A DNA stretch of 64,000 bases from assembly GCA_033064195.1 (NCBI GenBank), contig JARBJD010000083.1:186001-250000 (forward strand), given 5' to 3'. Positions 22,621 through 32,185 of this stretch are shown here, in pieces. Made by a program: the position numbers and the translations under genes. The notes under the pieces were generated by a model. The model did no database searches, was not told the DNA's origin, and saw only the letters and a list, made by a program, of their open reading frames with translations. This stretch comes from Blattamonas nauphoetae. Taxonomy: Eukaryota > Preaxostyla > Oxymonadida. The first letter of the stretch is position 1. Every line of letters begins with the position of its first letter.

Positions 22621-22970
22621 CAGATTCGCTTCAAGATAAGCGGCAGAGTGTTCACCAGATTCGCTTCAAGATAAGCGGTAGAGTGTTCACCAGATTCGCT
22701 TCAAGATAAGCGGCAGAGTGTTCACCAGATTCGCTTCAAGATAAGCGGCAGAGTGTTCACCAGATTCGCTTCAAGATAAGCGGCAGAGTGTTCACCAGAT
22801 TCGCTTCAAGATAAGCGGCAGAGTGTTCACCAGATTCGCTTCAAGATAAGCGGCAGAGTGTTCACCAGATTCGCTTCAAGATAAGCGGCAGAGTGTTCAC
22901 CAGATTCGCTTCAAGATAAGCGGCAGAGTGTTCACCAGATTCGCTTCAAGATAAGCGGCAGAGTGTTCAC
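22621..22970 (+). repeat. 35-bp tandem repeat in DIRS-like copy 2 (10 units)
   Basis: Ten units of the same 35-bp repeat as at 8680-8889, with the variant GGTAGAG unit again in second position, then the same partial unit. The shared position of the variant shows that both arrays descend from one and differ by unit gain or loss downstream of unit 2. Confidence 0.9.
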
Positions 22971-23332
22971 CAGATTCGCCTTCTGTTTAAGAATGGCTGG
23001 AGTGCGTCACACGGAGGGTGGACGTCGAACAGAGGGATAAGAAAGGGCATCCAGTTGTGTCAAGCGAGGCATCAGAGTATTCACCCTGTTCGCCTCCTCA
23101 TCAGCGGGGGGTTTGAGTTTGTGACAAGAGGAACAAGGTAGGGGATGGAAGACAGGAAGCAACAAATTGTTGCTGTTCGCTTCAAGATGAGCGGAACAAC
23201 AGTCTCCCTAAAACTACAACAGCTGGTGACAGCCCCTTCGGGGGCACGGCCATATTGACTAAAGGACAGATCAAGGACCTCTCTTTTCTTTTCTCATTCT
23301 TCGAATCCTGTTTTAGCAGATCTCCTTTCAAT

Positions 23333-23410
23333 ACTCAACAGTTGATGGCCCTGGTTTGGTTATGGTGTGAGCGGAGGGAACACCTTTTAACCAAACCAGT
23401 GCCCATCAAC
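23333..23410 (+). repeat. Internal complementary region of DIRS-like copy 2
   Basis: Same arrangement as 9252-9329: reverse complement of the left tip (23333-23384) fused to reverse complement of the right tip (23385-23410). Confidence 0.8.
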
Positions 23411-23847
23411 ATGGGCATCTGCCACACAACTGTTGAGGGACAAGCCTCGAGGACATCTCGGCTTGTGCTGCGGTAGAGGCAGCCCGCTCTTCCGTCAGCG
23501 GAATCGAGCTTGCGCAGTAGAGGCGCATTTATTTGAAACCCTTTGGTGTTTTCATTTCAATCGTTCTTTTGAACCTCTCCTATTTTCTCCAGTTTTTCTT
23601 CCCCGGTGGGGCTTTTCTGGAGAAGTGGGGAAAGATACCCACATTTTTTTTTTTGACCCATCAACGGCCCCCACTTGGGCAGAACTGACACTGTGGCCCT
23701 TGAGCCCCTTGTCGGGAATCTTTAGCTTGTTTTAACAGGACAGACAAAATGGTTTATTCGTTTGTTTGTTCGGGTGGATCGGGCCACCCATTCTTCCACT
23801 TCCCCGTTGTTAGACTCAACAGTTGATGGGCACTGGTTTGGTTAAAA

Positions 23848-25590
23848 GACTTCCTGCTCGGTGGGCACAGAGATTCCACAATCCATCTGGGAGGTGCTTC
23901 AGCGCAGGACACGAAGGAGTGTGGGATCGTCGCGGAACCATGTCTCTCGCTGACGATGGCCGCATCGCATCTGATGGGATCTCCACTCAAGATCGTCGTT
24001 GTTGGGGATTTCGTCTTCTCACAGCCTGTTCGTGTGTCTTCTCTCGGAATCAAGCCGAAGGTCAACACTGACACGTGGACTGTCCAAACTGCCCCCACGC
24101 AATGGAAAGACGGGCCTGCTCTCCTCACTTTTGTGTTAGGTGACTCCGCTATCGTCTCGCTTATGTTCCCCCTCTCCCCGCACACAGAAACGAGAAATTC
24201 GCTCATCAACGTCTTTTCCGGCTCGCTGAACATTCAAAAAGTGACATTCACCGCACTGTCCATCTCGTCGTCTATCAATTACGGAATCTTGTCCAGCATT
24301 GCCGATGCCTCACTGTCCTTGTCAAAGGTCGCTGTCACAGACACGCGCTTCTCCTCATCGCCCGTGCTTGTTGTGGCTGATCAATCGACACTCGAAACAA
24401 ACTCACTCTCGTTCACAGACCTCACTTTCCTCTCTTCTGTCCCCGATCCTGTTCTCCTCATCATTCAGTCTGACGAGATCCTTTCCCAATCGCCAGACGA
24501 TCTCACTCGCCTTGTCGTCAGCAATGTCCAACCGACGGCAATCGAAGGCCTCACATCGGAGTCGCTTTGTGGGTGGAATTCGGGAGTGGTGAGGATTGTC
24601 AATCGGAAGACAAAGTTCACACATTCCAGCTTCTCTTCTGTCTCCTCTTTCGGCGCCCTGTTTCTCGATTCATCAGACGTCACGTTGACGAACTGCTCGT
24701 TCGCTGACAACACAGCCGGCCACGCTTCGTTTCCTTCAGCCAATCGTAATATTCTCTGCTCGTCGACCACCCTGACTGTGACAGATGGAGACTGGACCGC
24801 ACCTGAATCGCTGTGGATGAACGACGAGGACTGTATTGTGAAAGGCGATTGGGCGGATCGCGACACATTCTTGTTTGTGCCGACACTCTCTGCCTCCTCC
24901 AGCAGCACCTTCAACAAAATCATGAACACCTTTACGGTGGAGATTAAAGGATCAACACTGTTCCCCTGTGGGCTGGGTCTCGAAGTGTTTGACGTCGGAG
25001 AAGACCGAAGCGAAGGCTCATCAAAACGACTCTCTCTCACCCCCGACACAACCACGTCGTTCTCAGAGACTCACATCTCTCTGTCCATCCCTTTCTCAAC
25101 CTTCAATCAGCTCGATAAGACACTCATTTGGAAAGCTAGACTCGTCCACTCGGACAATCAGCACACTCCCGTCTCTTTCTCGTTCCGGACGCCAGCTGAA
25201 GGAGGCAAAGACGTTGTGCTGGTCAGTTCTGATGGGAGTGATGACACGGCTGAGTGTGGAAGAGCAGTGCTGCCGTGTAGAACGCTCTTCGTTGGATGGC
25301 TCTCGAGAATTGTCAGAGGAAATGACGAAAACTCTGTAACTCTGACAATCCATCGAAAAGCGTCGATTGGCTCGTCTGTGTCCATCGATGCAAAATCTCT
25401 GACTGTCACTCACTCCACTTCTCCGTCTGACCAACTTGAAGTTGACTTGCCAACATCCGACTCACTCGGGATGCTGTCGTTGGAAGGAGGAGAATTGATG
25501 ATTCATGATCTGATGATTGTACTCGGCTCATCGCAGTCTTCCTCGTCCCTCAATCCCTCTTTTCTCGTGGCAGGTTGTGGTAGGGTGTGA
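23848..25590 (+). CDS. Third segment of the second beta-helix gene
   Basis: 581 codons in frame with 18233-19252 across the insertion. Blocks: GGASAQDTKECGIVAEPC and SPLKIVVVGDFVFSQPV at the start, then beta-helix strands, then the module shared with the first beta-helix gene (FPSANRNILCSS at 24729-24764; LFPCGLGLEVFDV at 24960-24998), and a new repeat start VVLVSSDGSDDTAECGRAVL (25213-25272). TGA at 25588-25590, where homologous sequence continues in another frame, so a one-base shift or a missed intron lies near 25575. A Met at 23956 is the first in this segment but not a real gene start. Confidence 0.65.
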   Translation, partial: DFLLGGHRDSTIHLGGASAQDTKECGIVAEPCLSLTMAASHLMGSPLKIVVVGDFVFSQPVRVSSLGIKPKVNTDTWTVQTAPTQWKDGPALLTFVLGDSAIVSLMFPLSPHTETRNSLINVFSGSLNIQKVTFTALSISSSINYGILSSIADASLSLSKVAVTDTRFSSSPVLVVADQSTLETNSLSFTDLTFLSSVPDPVLLIIQSDEILSQSPDDLTRLVVSNVQPTAIEGLTSESLCGWNSGVVRIVNRKTKFTHSSFSSVSSFGALFLDSSDVTLTNCSFADNTAGHASFPSANRNILCSSTTLTVTDGDWTAPESLWMNDEDCIVKGDWADRDTFLFVPTLSASSSSTFNKIMNTFTVEIKGSTLFPCGLGLEVFDVGEDRSEGSSKRLSLTPDTTTSFSETHISLSIPFSTFNQLDKTLIWKARLVHSDNQHTPVSFSFRTPAEGGKDVVLVSSDGSDDTAECGRAVLPCRTLFVGWLSRIVRGNDENSVTLTIHRKASIGSSVSIDAKSLTVTHSTSPSDQLEVDLPTSDSLGMLSLEGGELMIHDLMIVLGSSQSSSSLNPSFLVAGCGRV

Positions 25591-26303
25591 TGAAGTTGGA
25601 TTCTGTTTCTGTGACTTATGTATCGTTTAGCGAAGGGATTTCTCTTCTTGACGGATCAGCTGACCGAGACGAGCTGATCGTGGACATCGAGAACTGTCTC
25701 GTTTCTCACACAGACACCTCAAATACCCAACTCATCTTGTTCAACTCGACCAACCCATCTTCTTCTTTCAGTCTGTCAGAATCAGTGTTCTTGTCGTCCT
25801 CTCGCTCGCAGACAACCCATATCTCTTCGCCAGCTCTGATCGTCGTGATAACAGCTCAACCCTCCCTCGTCATCGCCAGCTGTGTGTTCGAACAATGCGA
25901 AGTCAAAAACACGACAGCGAATCGGATCGGACCTGTTTTCGTTGTTGATCTTCAGCATCTCTCGCCACGCCACTCGGCCATGTCTGTGGCTCTCTCGTCA
26001 TGTCTCTTCATCGACAGCAGTCTCCCACGCTCGACACAAAATGGTGCGTTCTGTGTCCAACCAAACAATGTTGTGGCGAAGGTCGAGATGAAGAATTGTT
26101 GGATGGAAGAGATGACAAGCTCATCGTTGCCGTTCGAGCGGTCGGGTGGTGGAGTTGCGATACTGGATATGGCTCGAAGAAGACAACTGGGACAATCCAA
26201 CTCGCCTCTCGCTGTGGTTGTCTATCGCGGTTCGATCCTTCCGATCATGTTAAGGAGGAATTGTGGCCTGAATGGGTGTCAGATTGAGATTGTTGAGAGA
26301 TGA
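25587..26303 (+). CDS. C-terminal segment of the second beta-helix gene, shifted frame
   Basis: 238 codons starting ATGATGAAG, overlapping the preceding stop. Reads beta-helix strands (LIVVITAQPSLVIASCVFEQC, VEMKNCWMEE, GGGVAIL) and ends with CGLNGCQIEIVER. No transmembrane helix or kinase-like tail follows, unlike the first beta-helix gene; either this family member is secreted or the 3' end has been lost, the DIRS element beginning only 140 bases downstream. Confidence 0.6.
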   Translation: MMKLDSVSVTYVSFSEGISLLDGSADRDELIVDIENCLVSHTDTSNTQLILFNSTNPSSSFSLSESVFLSSSRSQTTHISSPALIVVITAQPSLVIASCVFEQCEVKNTTANRIGPVFVVDLQHLSPRHSAMSVALSSCLFIDSSLPRSTQNGAFCVQPNNVVAKVEMKNCWMEEMTSSSLPFERSGGGVAILDMARRRQLGQSNSPLAVVVYRGSILPIMLRRNCGLNGCQIEIVER

Positions 26304-26462
26304 CACCATCACAACCCTCGTCTCGTTTGCTTTCAACCACCAGACGTGCAGAATTGCCAAGTCGTCTCCACAGTACACGTCTTCCCCTACCTTCTCGTCT
26401 TATTTCTTAAATTCTAATTTATCACATTTTCTGATTTTTTTCTCGATTATGGTTCTGAAAGA

Positions 26463-26583
26463 AGAGATGAAGATAGATTGAGTAAATTTCCCGTGAATTG
26501 TGTCAAATAAACTAAATTATTGCTGTTATTCTCCTTTTTGTTTCTCATTTCGCCCTGTGAAGTGATCTTCCCCTCTGTTACTC
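26463..26583 (+). repeat. Left inverted repeat core of the DIRS element
   Basis: 121 bp beginning AGAGATGAAGATAGATTGAG, exact reverse complement of 30925-31045. Confidence 0.9.
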
Positions 26584-26702
26584 TGTTGGGAGCGTTCTGA
26601 AAGAAGAGATGAGTTTCTATGTGACTTAGCTTTTGCCTTTTTCCCCTTTCCACCTTTTTTCTTTTTGAAACGCCTAGTTGTGGGGGTGGGTGGTGGTATA
26701 TC

Positions 26703-26798
26703 TCTATCTTCATCTCTTCTTTCAGAACCATAATCGAGATCACTCTCCAGTGATCCACGATGTATGGCTTCTTCATTCAGAGATGAAGATAGATTGAG
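26703..26798 (+). repeat. Internal complementary region of the DIRS element
   Basis: Reverse complement of both outer tips of the element in fused form; the left-tip part is 26703-26735 and the right-tip part 26736-26798. It lies between the left inverted repeat and the recombinase gene. Confidence 0.8.
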
Positions 26799-26851
26799 TG
26801 TGTTGGGAGTGATTAGGGGCTTTAAGTAATGCTTGCCCATTACTGACGATT

Positions 26852-27886
26852 TTAGAGAGAGAGTCTCGCTCCTGTGGTCAACTCCTCTTCTGTCCATCCG
26901 CGTCGCTTCCGTCCTGAGAGGCCAGCATGCTTCAGAGAGTATGGCGTGTACTTATTGGTCTCTATCCCTGCCTTCCTCATGACTATCGCTGCCAGCTCCC
27001 TCACCTCTTTTTCACCTCTTCGCTCATAGCCGCCTAGCAACTGACCAGTCCAGCTCCCTCCTTTCATCTGATCCAAACACCCGACCCAATTAATGAGTCT
27101 CTGACCTTCTCCGAGTCTTTCTTCGCCCAATCTATATTCCTTTGCATCCTGTTCCGTCTTAAGTTTCATCCTCACCACCACTGTCTCTGTCTTCCGATCG
27201 ATCATCAGTTCTTCTCTCCTGATCTGTACCATCTCAGTGAATCGAACTGCGTGGTGCATAATGAGAATCACCACGATTGTTGCAATCACATCTGTCTCTT
27301 CAAGGGTCTCCCACATCTCCCACCGATTCTGTATCTCCTTCTCAATCTTCTCCGAATCGAAGATCTCTTGATACCGGCTTTTCGTTGGGAATATTTTCTT
27401 GATCCCTTTCATGGTCTGCTTCACCACCACTGCGTCTCCCACCGGCTCTTTGTCCAGTACTCGTGATAAAAAGGATAGAGCACTCCGTGCTCCTCCTGCC
27501 GAACCCGCCGAATGTGTCCGATCGACCCAGGCTGAAATGAAATTGGCTACGTCGACTTGGTTCACATCTCTCCAGTCTCTTCCCTTCTCGACCGAATCTT
27601 CTATCCATTTACGAATTGCACCCGCGTATTGCCTGACGGTTGACTCGCTGAATCCCGCCAACATTCGAATCATTGTTCTATCATCTATTCCTTGATCCTC
27701 AGCCAACCCTTCCCATATTTCACCCAGAAAGAATGCTCTCAGCATTCCCGGGGGCCTTCTGCTCCCCGCTGCCAGCATTCCTTTTCCTTCTACTGTCACT
27801 TCCTCCGTCCTCCCCAACACCATGCTCTTCGATGCCCATTTCTCCAACTCCTCCTTCCCCCAAAAGGGTTGACCAGTCGGGGACAA
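26852..27886 (-). CDS. Tyrosine recombinase of the DIRS element
   Basis: 344-codon frame. An N-terminal SAM-like core-binding region (TVRQYAGAIRKWIEDSV, VANFISAWVDR) is followed by the catalytic domain with the first Arg in HHAVRFTEM and the box II block YTPYSLKHAGLS, as in the phage-integrase-like enzymes of DIRS elements. This enzyme integrates the circular DNA intermediate. It overlaps the 3' end of the reverse transcriptase frame by about 170 bases, as DIRS genes commonly do. Confidence 0.75.
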   Translation of the reverse strand: MSPTGQPFWGKEELEKWASKSMVLGRTEEVTVEGKGMLAAGSRRPPGMLRAFFLGEIWEGLAEDQGIDDRTMIRMLAGFSESTVRQYAGAIRKWIEDSVEKGRDWRDVNQVDVANFISAWVDRTHSAGSAGGARSALSFLSRVLDKEPVGDAVVVKQTMKGIKKIFPTKSRYQEIFDSEKIEKEIQNRWEMWETLEETDVIATIVVILIMHHAVRFTEMVQIRREELMIDRKTETVVVRMKLKTEQDAKEYRLGEERLGEGQRLINWVGCLDQMKGGSWTGQLLGGYERRGEKEVRELAAIVMRKAGIETNKYTPYSLKHAGLSGRKRRGWTEEELTTGARLSL

Positions 27887-29552
27887 TCATTATTGTCGTT
27901 GTCGGTTGATCCCTCAGCTTTTGGATGATTCTTGGAATCAGAGGGACAGGTGGGAAAGCATACACACAACTCTCGTTCCCCCAATCCTGGAGTAGACCGT
28001 TCGTTCCTACAGACTCCCTCTCCCAAGTCAAGCTCCAATATCTCTCCACCTGCCTGTTTGCCACCGTCGCAAACGCGTCGATTGTTGGCTGAATCCCGAA
28101 GAAATGTCTGATGGTCTGGAAAATGTGTGGTTTTAAGGAATAATCCGTCGAATCTTGAATTCTTGACAGTCTGTCCGCGACAGTGTTTTCGGTACCAGGA
28201 ATATATTCTGCCCAGAGACGGCATCTTGTTCTGTCTGCCGTCTCGAACAGGGATCGGAAGAGATCCACGAGTGTTACTGCGGAGGAGCGCCTGTTGATGT
28301 TGGCGACAGCCACCTGATTATCGGAAAGAATTAAGATATCGTCTCCCTCCTCGATTAGTTGTCTGTTGATTCCCTCCTGCACCCCTCGTACAATCGCCAT
28401 CGCTTCCCTTCTGTTGCTGCTCCACCCGCTTTCTTCCTTGTTGAAGCGCACCTGCCATGTCTCTTCTCTCCTGTCCCTCTTCCAGACCACCCCGACTCCC
28501 CACTCGCTTGCGTCGGTGGTGATCGTGATGGACGGAGTGAACACCTCGAGGGAGCGCTCCATTGGTTGCACCAGTCTTGTCAGCCACCAGTCCAGCTCTT
28601 GAATTGCTGACTGTGTGAGTAATCCTCCGTGACACCATCCTCCCTCCATGACCACTTTGTCTTTCCATTGAGTCAGATGCCTTGTGTAAAAATAGGCGAG
28701 GGGGTCGACGAACCCGATCGACTGCAGCTTCCCTACCATCGAAGCAATTGTCCTGACTCTGCACGTGCCTCCCCTCCGAGCCTGCCTCAGCCTCTCTCTC
28801 ACCGCCTCTTTCATATTCGTCGCTTTGTCTCTCCCTACACTGACGGTGTTGGATGTTGTGTCCCACCAGAAACCGAGATATTCGATCCGTTTTGTGGGAA
28901 TGATGTGAGACTTCTCTTCGTTGATCGTAAAGCCTAGGTTGACAAGAAGACGGACAACGTTTGATGTGTTTGCTTCCCCTTCGCTCTCGGATCTGTGGAT
29001 AAGGAGGAAGTCGTCGAGGTATGCGACGAGAGGGAAGGTTGGACGAAATCGCGCCACCACCGGGCGAAGAATCTTTGTAAAAATGTGCGGAGCAGAGGTT
29101 AACCCGAAACAGAGTGTTCTTTGGATGAAGAATCTCCCGTCCACCATAAATCCGAAGTAGGGCTGATCTCCTTCGTGGAGAGGAACATGAGTATATGCCT
29201 GAGTGAGATCGATGCTGGTCAGCCAGGCACCTTGAAACAAAAGATGACTCACCGTTGCGATGTTGTCCATTTTGAAATGTTGGTGAATCACATGATCGTT
29301 GACTCGACGGCAGTCGAGGATGCGGCGCCAGGTGCCGTCTTTCTTCTTTACCACGAACGTGGCATTCCAACATTTTACTTCTTCTATTTTTACTTCCCGC
29401 ACAATCCCTTCCTTCAGCTCCATCTCGATTGTTTCCTTTAATCCTATTTTCTCCGCTGTCGATAGTTTCAAGTCGAAGGGGTGCCCAGTAGTTGTGGGAG
29501 GCCCCAACTGATTCCACTGAACTCGCACCCCGTCCCTCATCAATCCCTCCAT
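27720..29552 (-). CDS. Reverse transcriptase/RNase H polyprotein of the DIRS element
   Basis: 610-codon frame. RT blocks: WRRILDCRRVND, LTSIDLTQAYTHVPL, LCFGLTSAPHIFTK and the catalytic YLDD in VAYLDDFLLIH. RNase H: ITTDASEWGVGVVW, REAMAIV and LSDNQVAVAN. A C-terminal region with TIDAFATVAN and YAFPPVPLIPRI is typical of DIRS-like pol proteins. It copies the element RNA to DNA in the cytoplasm or nucleus. A 492-codon minus frame at 28318-29796 is its shadow. Confidence 0.85.
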   Translation of the reverse strand: MEGLMRDGVRVQWNQLGPPTTTGHPFDLKLSTAEKIGLKETIEMELKEGIVREVKIEEVKCWNATFVVKKKDGTWRRILDCRRVNDHVIHQHFKMDNIATVSHLLFQGAWLTSIDLTQAYTHVPLHEGDQPYFGFMVDGRFFIQRTLCFGLTSAPHIFTKILRPVVARFRPTFPLVAYLDDFLLIHRSESEGEANTSNVVRLLVNLGFTINEEKSHIIPTKRIEYLGFWWDTTSNTVSVGRDKATNMKEAVRERLRQARRGGTCRVRTIASMVGKLQSIGFVDPLAYFYTRHLTQWKDKVVMEGGWCHGGLLTQSAIQELDWWLTRLVQPMERSLEVFTPSITITTDASEWGVGVVWKRDRREETWQVRFNKEESGWSSNRREAMAIVRGVQEGINRQLIEEGDDILILSDNQVAVANINRRSSAVTLVDLFRSLFETADRTRCRLWAEYIPGTENTVADRLSRIQDSTDYSLKPHIFQTIRHFFGIQPTIDAFATVANRQVERYWSLTWERESVGTNGLLQDWGNESCVYAFPPVPLIPRIIQKLRDQPTTTIMIVPDWSTLLGEGGVGEMGIEEHGVGEDGGSDSRRKRNAGSGEQKAPGNAESILSG

Positions 29553-30070
29553 GCCGAACTCCTCCCACGCCCTCCAATGTCGTCCTAATTTTCCCCCAAT
29601 TCCATTTTCCCTGTCTTGTGTATCGACTTTGAAGGTTCGACGTTCGACCTTCGCGGTCCGTGCATCTGGAATTACAGATTGGACCGACGTGGATATCTCT
29701 GCTCTTGCTTGGGGTATGACGAGTTTGGTCGTGTTTGGTTGCCAGGACCTCGGTATGCTGTCCTGTTCTGCGAGTAGGACGTGCGAGGGCGACCACCTGT
29801 TTGAGCTGATGGTTTTGAAAATGGTTTGGGGAAACGGGTCTGGTACTGATTCTGAAAGAAAGTTGATCGCCCCTGAGCGGGGCCCGGCCGAAAAAATGAA
29901 CGTTTCCTTGCCTCGTTTCGCCGTTTTGATTCCTCTTGGAGATCTCTGAGAACAGCCTTCTGCTGAGCTAACGAATCGATCTTCCTCCGATCTTGCAGAG
30001 GTCGAGCCCGAACTTTGAGTATGTGTGAAAGTCGGGCTCGATTTACGCGATGGGCCAGCTCTCCCGCCTT

Positions 30071-30895
30071 CTACGTCATGAGCTGGACGACTCTCCTATT
30101 GTTGGTTTCGGCCTCTGGTTGTGCTACCGTTCCAATTCCCATTGTAATTAGGTGCGAGATTTCCGTTTCGATCTTCAATAGAGTTGTGTTCAATGGCGCT
30201 AATCGCTCATCGAACACCTCGTCTTCGATCACGTCTGGATATCCGTTGTAGAGAACCTTTGCCTGAGTGACCCTCTCCTTAACTTCATCTTCATCTTCTT
30301 CATCCCAGATGAACTCTGGAAGTGCATCCACCATCTCCCACACCCGAGCATCCTCATCTGTCACATCAAGCTCCGTTTCGGGATCCAACTCTCTTTCCGT
30401 GTTTGTCGTTGGTGGACGTAGAATGCTGGGAGGTTGGTCAGCTGCCGCAATTGGCCATTCTATCTTCGCGTGATGTTTGAGATCACGGAACGTAGGCGGA
30501 GTCACTCTGCGATTTCCTTGTTGTGGAGCCGGGGATAGACTCCGTTTGTATTTGGCAAAGGTTGTTGGGGAACGCTCCTTATAAATTAAGTCCCCTGCAA
30601 GTGGCCATGTGTTCTCCGACGGAGCAAGAGTCAACCATTCTTGTGAGTTGAGTTGGACTATCCGGTCAACTTGATCCACTAAGCCTCTGCAAATGTGAAA
30701 AAGAGGGCCAAGAATGCGTTCCGAGCCATCTGGAATCCGCATATTCTCATAGACCTGCAGCTTGGCTTCGTCTTTATCGTTAACAGCTTTGAGGGCCAGT
30801 GCCCATTCAGTCCTCATATTAAACGCTTGTTGCATGCAAGGTGTTAGTAATTCGACCGATGGTGGCCATGGTATAGTATGTGTCGCGCCTGACAT
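30071..30895 (-). CDS. Gag-like protein of the DIRS element
   Basis: 274-codon frame just inside the right inverted repeat, upstream of the pol frame. No zinc knuckle; helical first half, acidic C-terminal third (DEEDEDEVKERV). Position and size fit the first ORF of DIRS elements; assigned by context. Confidence 0.6.
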   Translation of the reverse strand: MSGATHTIPWPPSVELLTPCMQQAFNMRTEWALALKAVNDKDEAKLQVYENMRIPDGSERILGPLFHICRGLVDQVDRIVQLNSQEWLTLAPSENTWPLAGDLIYKERSPTTFAKYKRSLSPAPQQGNRRVTPPTFRDLKHHAKIEWPIAAADQPPSILRPPTTNTERELDPETELDVTDEDARVWEMVDALPEFIWDEEDEDEVKERVTQAKVLYNGYPDVIEDEVFDERLAPLNTTLLKIETEISHLITMGIGTVAQPEAETNNRRVVQLMT

Positions 30896-30924
30896 CTGCG
30901 AAAGAGTTATTTGACAAATTCAAG

Positions 30925-31045
30925 GAGTAACAGAGGGGAAGATCACTTCACAGGGCGAAATGAGAAACAAAAAGGAGAATAACAGCAATAATTTAGTTTA
31001 TTTGACACAATTCACGGGAAATTTACTCAATCTATCTTCATCTCT
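30925..31045 (-). repeat. Right inverted repeat core of the DIRS element
   Basis: Exact reverse complement of 26463-26583; the outer tip continues to about 31087. Confidence 0.9.
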
Positions 31046-31087
31046 GAATGAAGAAGCCATACATCGTGGATCACTGGAGAGTGATCT

Positions 31088-31555
31088 GACTCGGGCTTTC
31101 GCATTCAGCCGTTTTCAAGCAATTATGGAGAGACAAAATGTCGACATCATTCGATACGTGGGGATTGGTCACCTTCCCGATTGAAAAAGGTTGATGGAAC
31201 ACTTTCAGCGAAGTTCTGGTGTCGATCCATCCCCTCATCGCATAGATATTAATGAACGGATCATCTTTGGAACCTTTATCCTTTCATTGAGAATGGTATC
31301 ATCTGTTCGAGTGTGATCGGATCCGTTAACTCTTCATTTTCTTTGTATTGAGAGAGATTTCTAGGCCGAAAATCAGTGTGTTGATTAGTCGATGAAAAAA
31401 GCACTATTCTTTCCGGGATTTCCATGAATCTCCTTTATTCCTTCAATTGATGTCAATTCTCTCAGAACATTCACGACAGGGGTACCGATCATCATTCGAG
31501 GAAGAAAACTGTAGTTAAGGGACCAACAAAAACTCGAAGAGTATTCACAAGAAAC
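31088..31555. other. Intergenic region upstream of the superoxide dismutase gene
   Basis: 468 bases with no supported gene. It presumably holds the SOD promoter; no motif can be named with confidence. Confidence 0.45.
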
Positions 31556-32185
31556 ATGTCAGCTGGAAACTACAAACTCAATGAAGGACTCCTTGCCAAG
31601 ATGACTGCCAAGCCAATGGAAGGCATCTCGGAGAACCTCCTCAAACAACACTTTGACCTTTACAAGGGATACGTCACCAATGCCAACAACCTGCTCAAGG
31701 AACTGTCAAGCGGAGCTCACACAGGACAAGCAGCCGTCGACCGTCGTCGTCGCCTCGGCTTTGAAATCAACGGTGTCATCATGCACGAATTGTTCTTCGA
31801 GAATCTGACTCCAGACAACACCACACCTGCTGATAAGGTGAAGGCCTTCTTCTCAAAATACTATGGCTCTTGGGAAAAGTTCGTTGCCGAGATCGAAGCC
31901 GCCGGAGGCACACGCGGAGTTGGTTGGGTTGCTGTGATGTTCGACAAACTAACAGACACCATTACCACAACCTGGGTTGAAGAACACCACCTCGGAATGC
32001 TCGCCAACATGGAACCACTCCTCCTTGTGGATTGCTGGGAGCACGCTTTCATTGTTGACTTTGGCTCAACCGGCCGTGGAAATTACGTTAAGACACTTCT
32101 GAAGCACATTGACTGGGAAGTTGTCAGCAAGCGCATTGCCGCAGCAGAAGCTGGCAAACAGGTGGAACGCTCAGTCAAGAAGTAA
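31556..32185 (+). CDS. Iron-type superoxide dismutase
   Basis: 209 residues, ATG 31556 to TAA 32183-32185. It converts superoxide to hydrogen peroxide and oxygen. The four metal ligands are in place: His32 (LLKQHFDLY), His77 (INGVIMHELFF), Asp159 and His163 (LLLVDCWEHAF). The sequence is of the bacterial subtype with RRRLGFEINGVIMHE rather than the usual eukaryotic or E. coli SodB form (WNHTFYWNCL), and the classic second His/Tyr pair near residue 36 is altered. No signal or targeting peptide, so cytosolic. Such oxygen-defence enzymes are expected in anaerobic protists and are often acquired laterally from bacteria; transfer is inferred from subtype only. It stands between a mobile element and a minus-strand RING gene. 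Confidence 0.88.
   Translation: MSAGNYKLNEGLLAKMTAKPMEGISENLLKQHFDLYKGYVTNANNLLKELSSGAHTGQAAVDRRRRLGFEINGVIMHELFFENLTPDNTTPADKVKAFFSKYYGSWEKFVAEIEAAGGTRGVGWVAVMFDKLTDTITTTWVEEHHLGMLANMEPLLLVDCWEHAFIVDFGSTGRGNYVKTLLKHIDWEVVSKRIAAAEAGKQVERSVKK

Larger units (their letters stand above)
19253..23847 (+). mobile_element. DIRS-like non-coding element, copy 2 (4,595 bp)
   Basis: Nearly base-for-base the same as 5316-9769 in the same orientation: same left tip, inverted cores, internal complementary region (23333-23410) and right tip. It differs by four extra 35-bp satellite units (140 bp) and a handful of one-base length differences in homopolymer runs. It lies between two codons of the host gene, and no target-site duplication is evident. 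Its interior carries the same short, non-significant frames. Because the flanks of the two copies are unrelated in sequence, this is two insertions of one family rather than one duplicated chromosomal block. Confidence 0.75.
26444..31087 (-). mobile_element. DIRS-type tyrosine-recombinase retroelement (about 4.64 kb)
   Basis: The inverted terminal repeats have an identical core of 121 bp (26463-26583 and 30925-31045) with different outer tips (26444-26462; 31046-31087). The internal complementary region at 26703-26798 is the reverse complement of the right tip joined to the left tip, junction near 26735/26736. Three minus-strand frames: a gag-like protein, reverse transcriptase/RNase H, and a tyrosine recombinase overlapping it. 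No target duplication. This is the textbook DIRS order and layout. Identical repeats and open frames point to a young insertion that looks whole or nearly so. Inserted 140 bp after the second beta-helix gene. Confidence 0.85.

Noticed and set aside
28318-29796. 492-codon minus-strand frame
   Set aside because: It lies in another frame of the DIRS RT/RNase H gene, is rich in Arg/Ser/His with no domain, and is explained as a shadow of the real frame.
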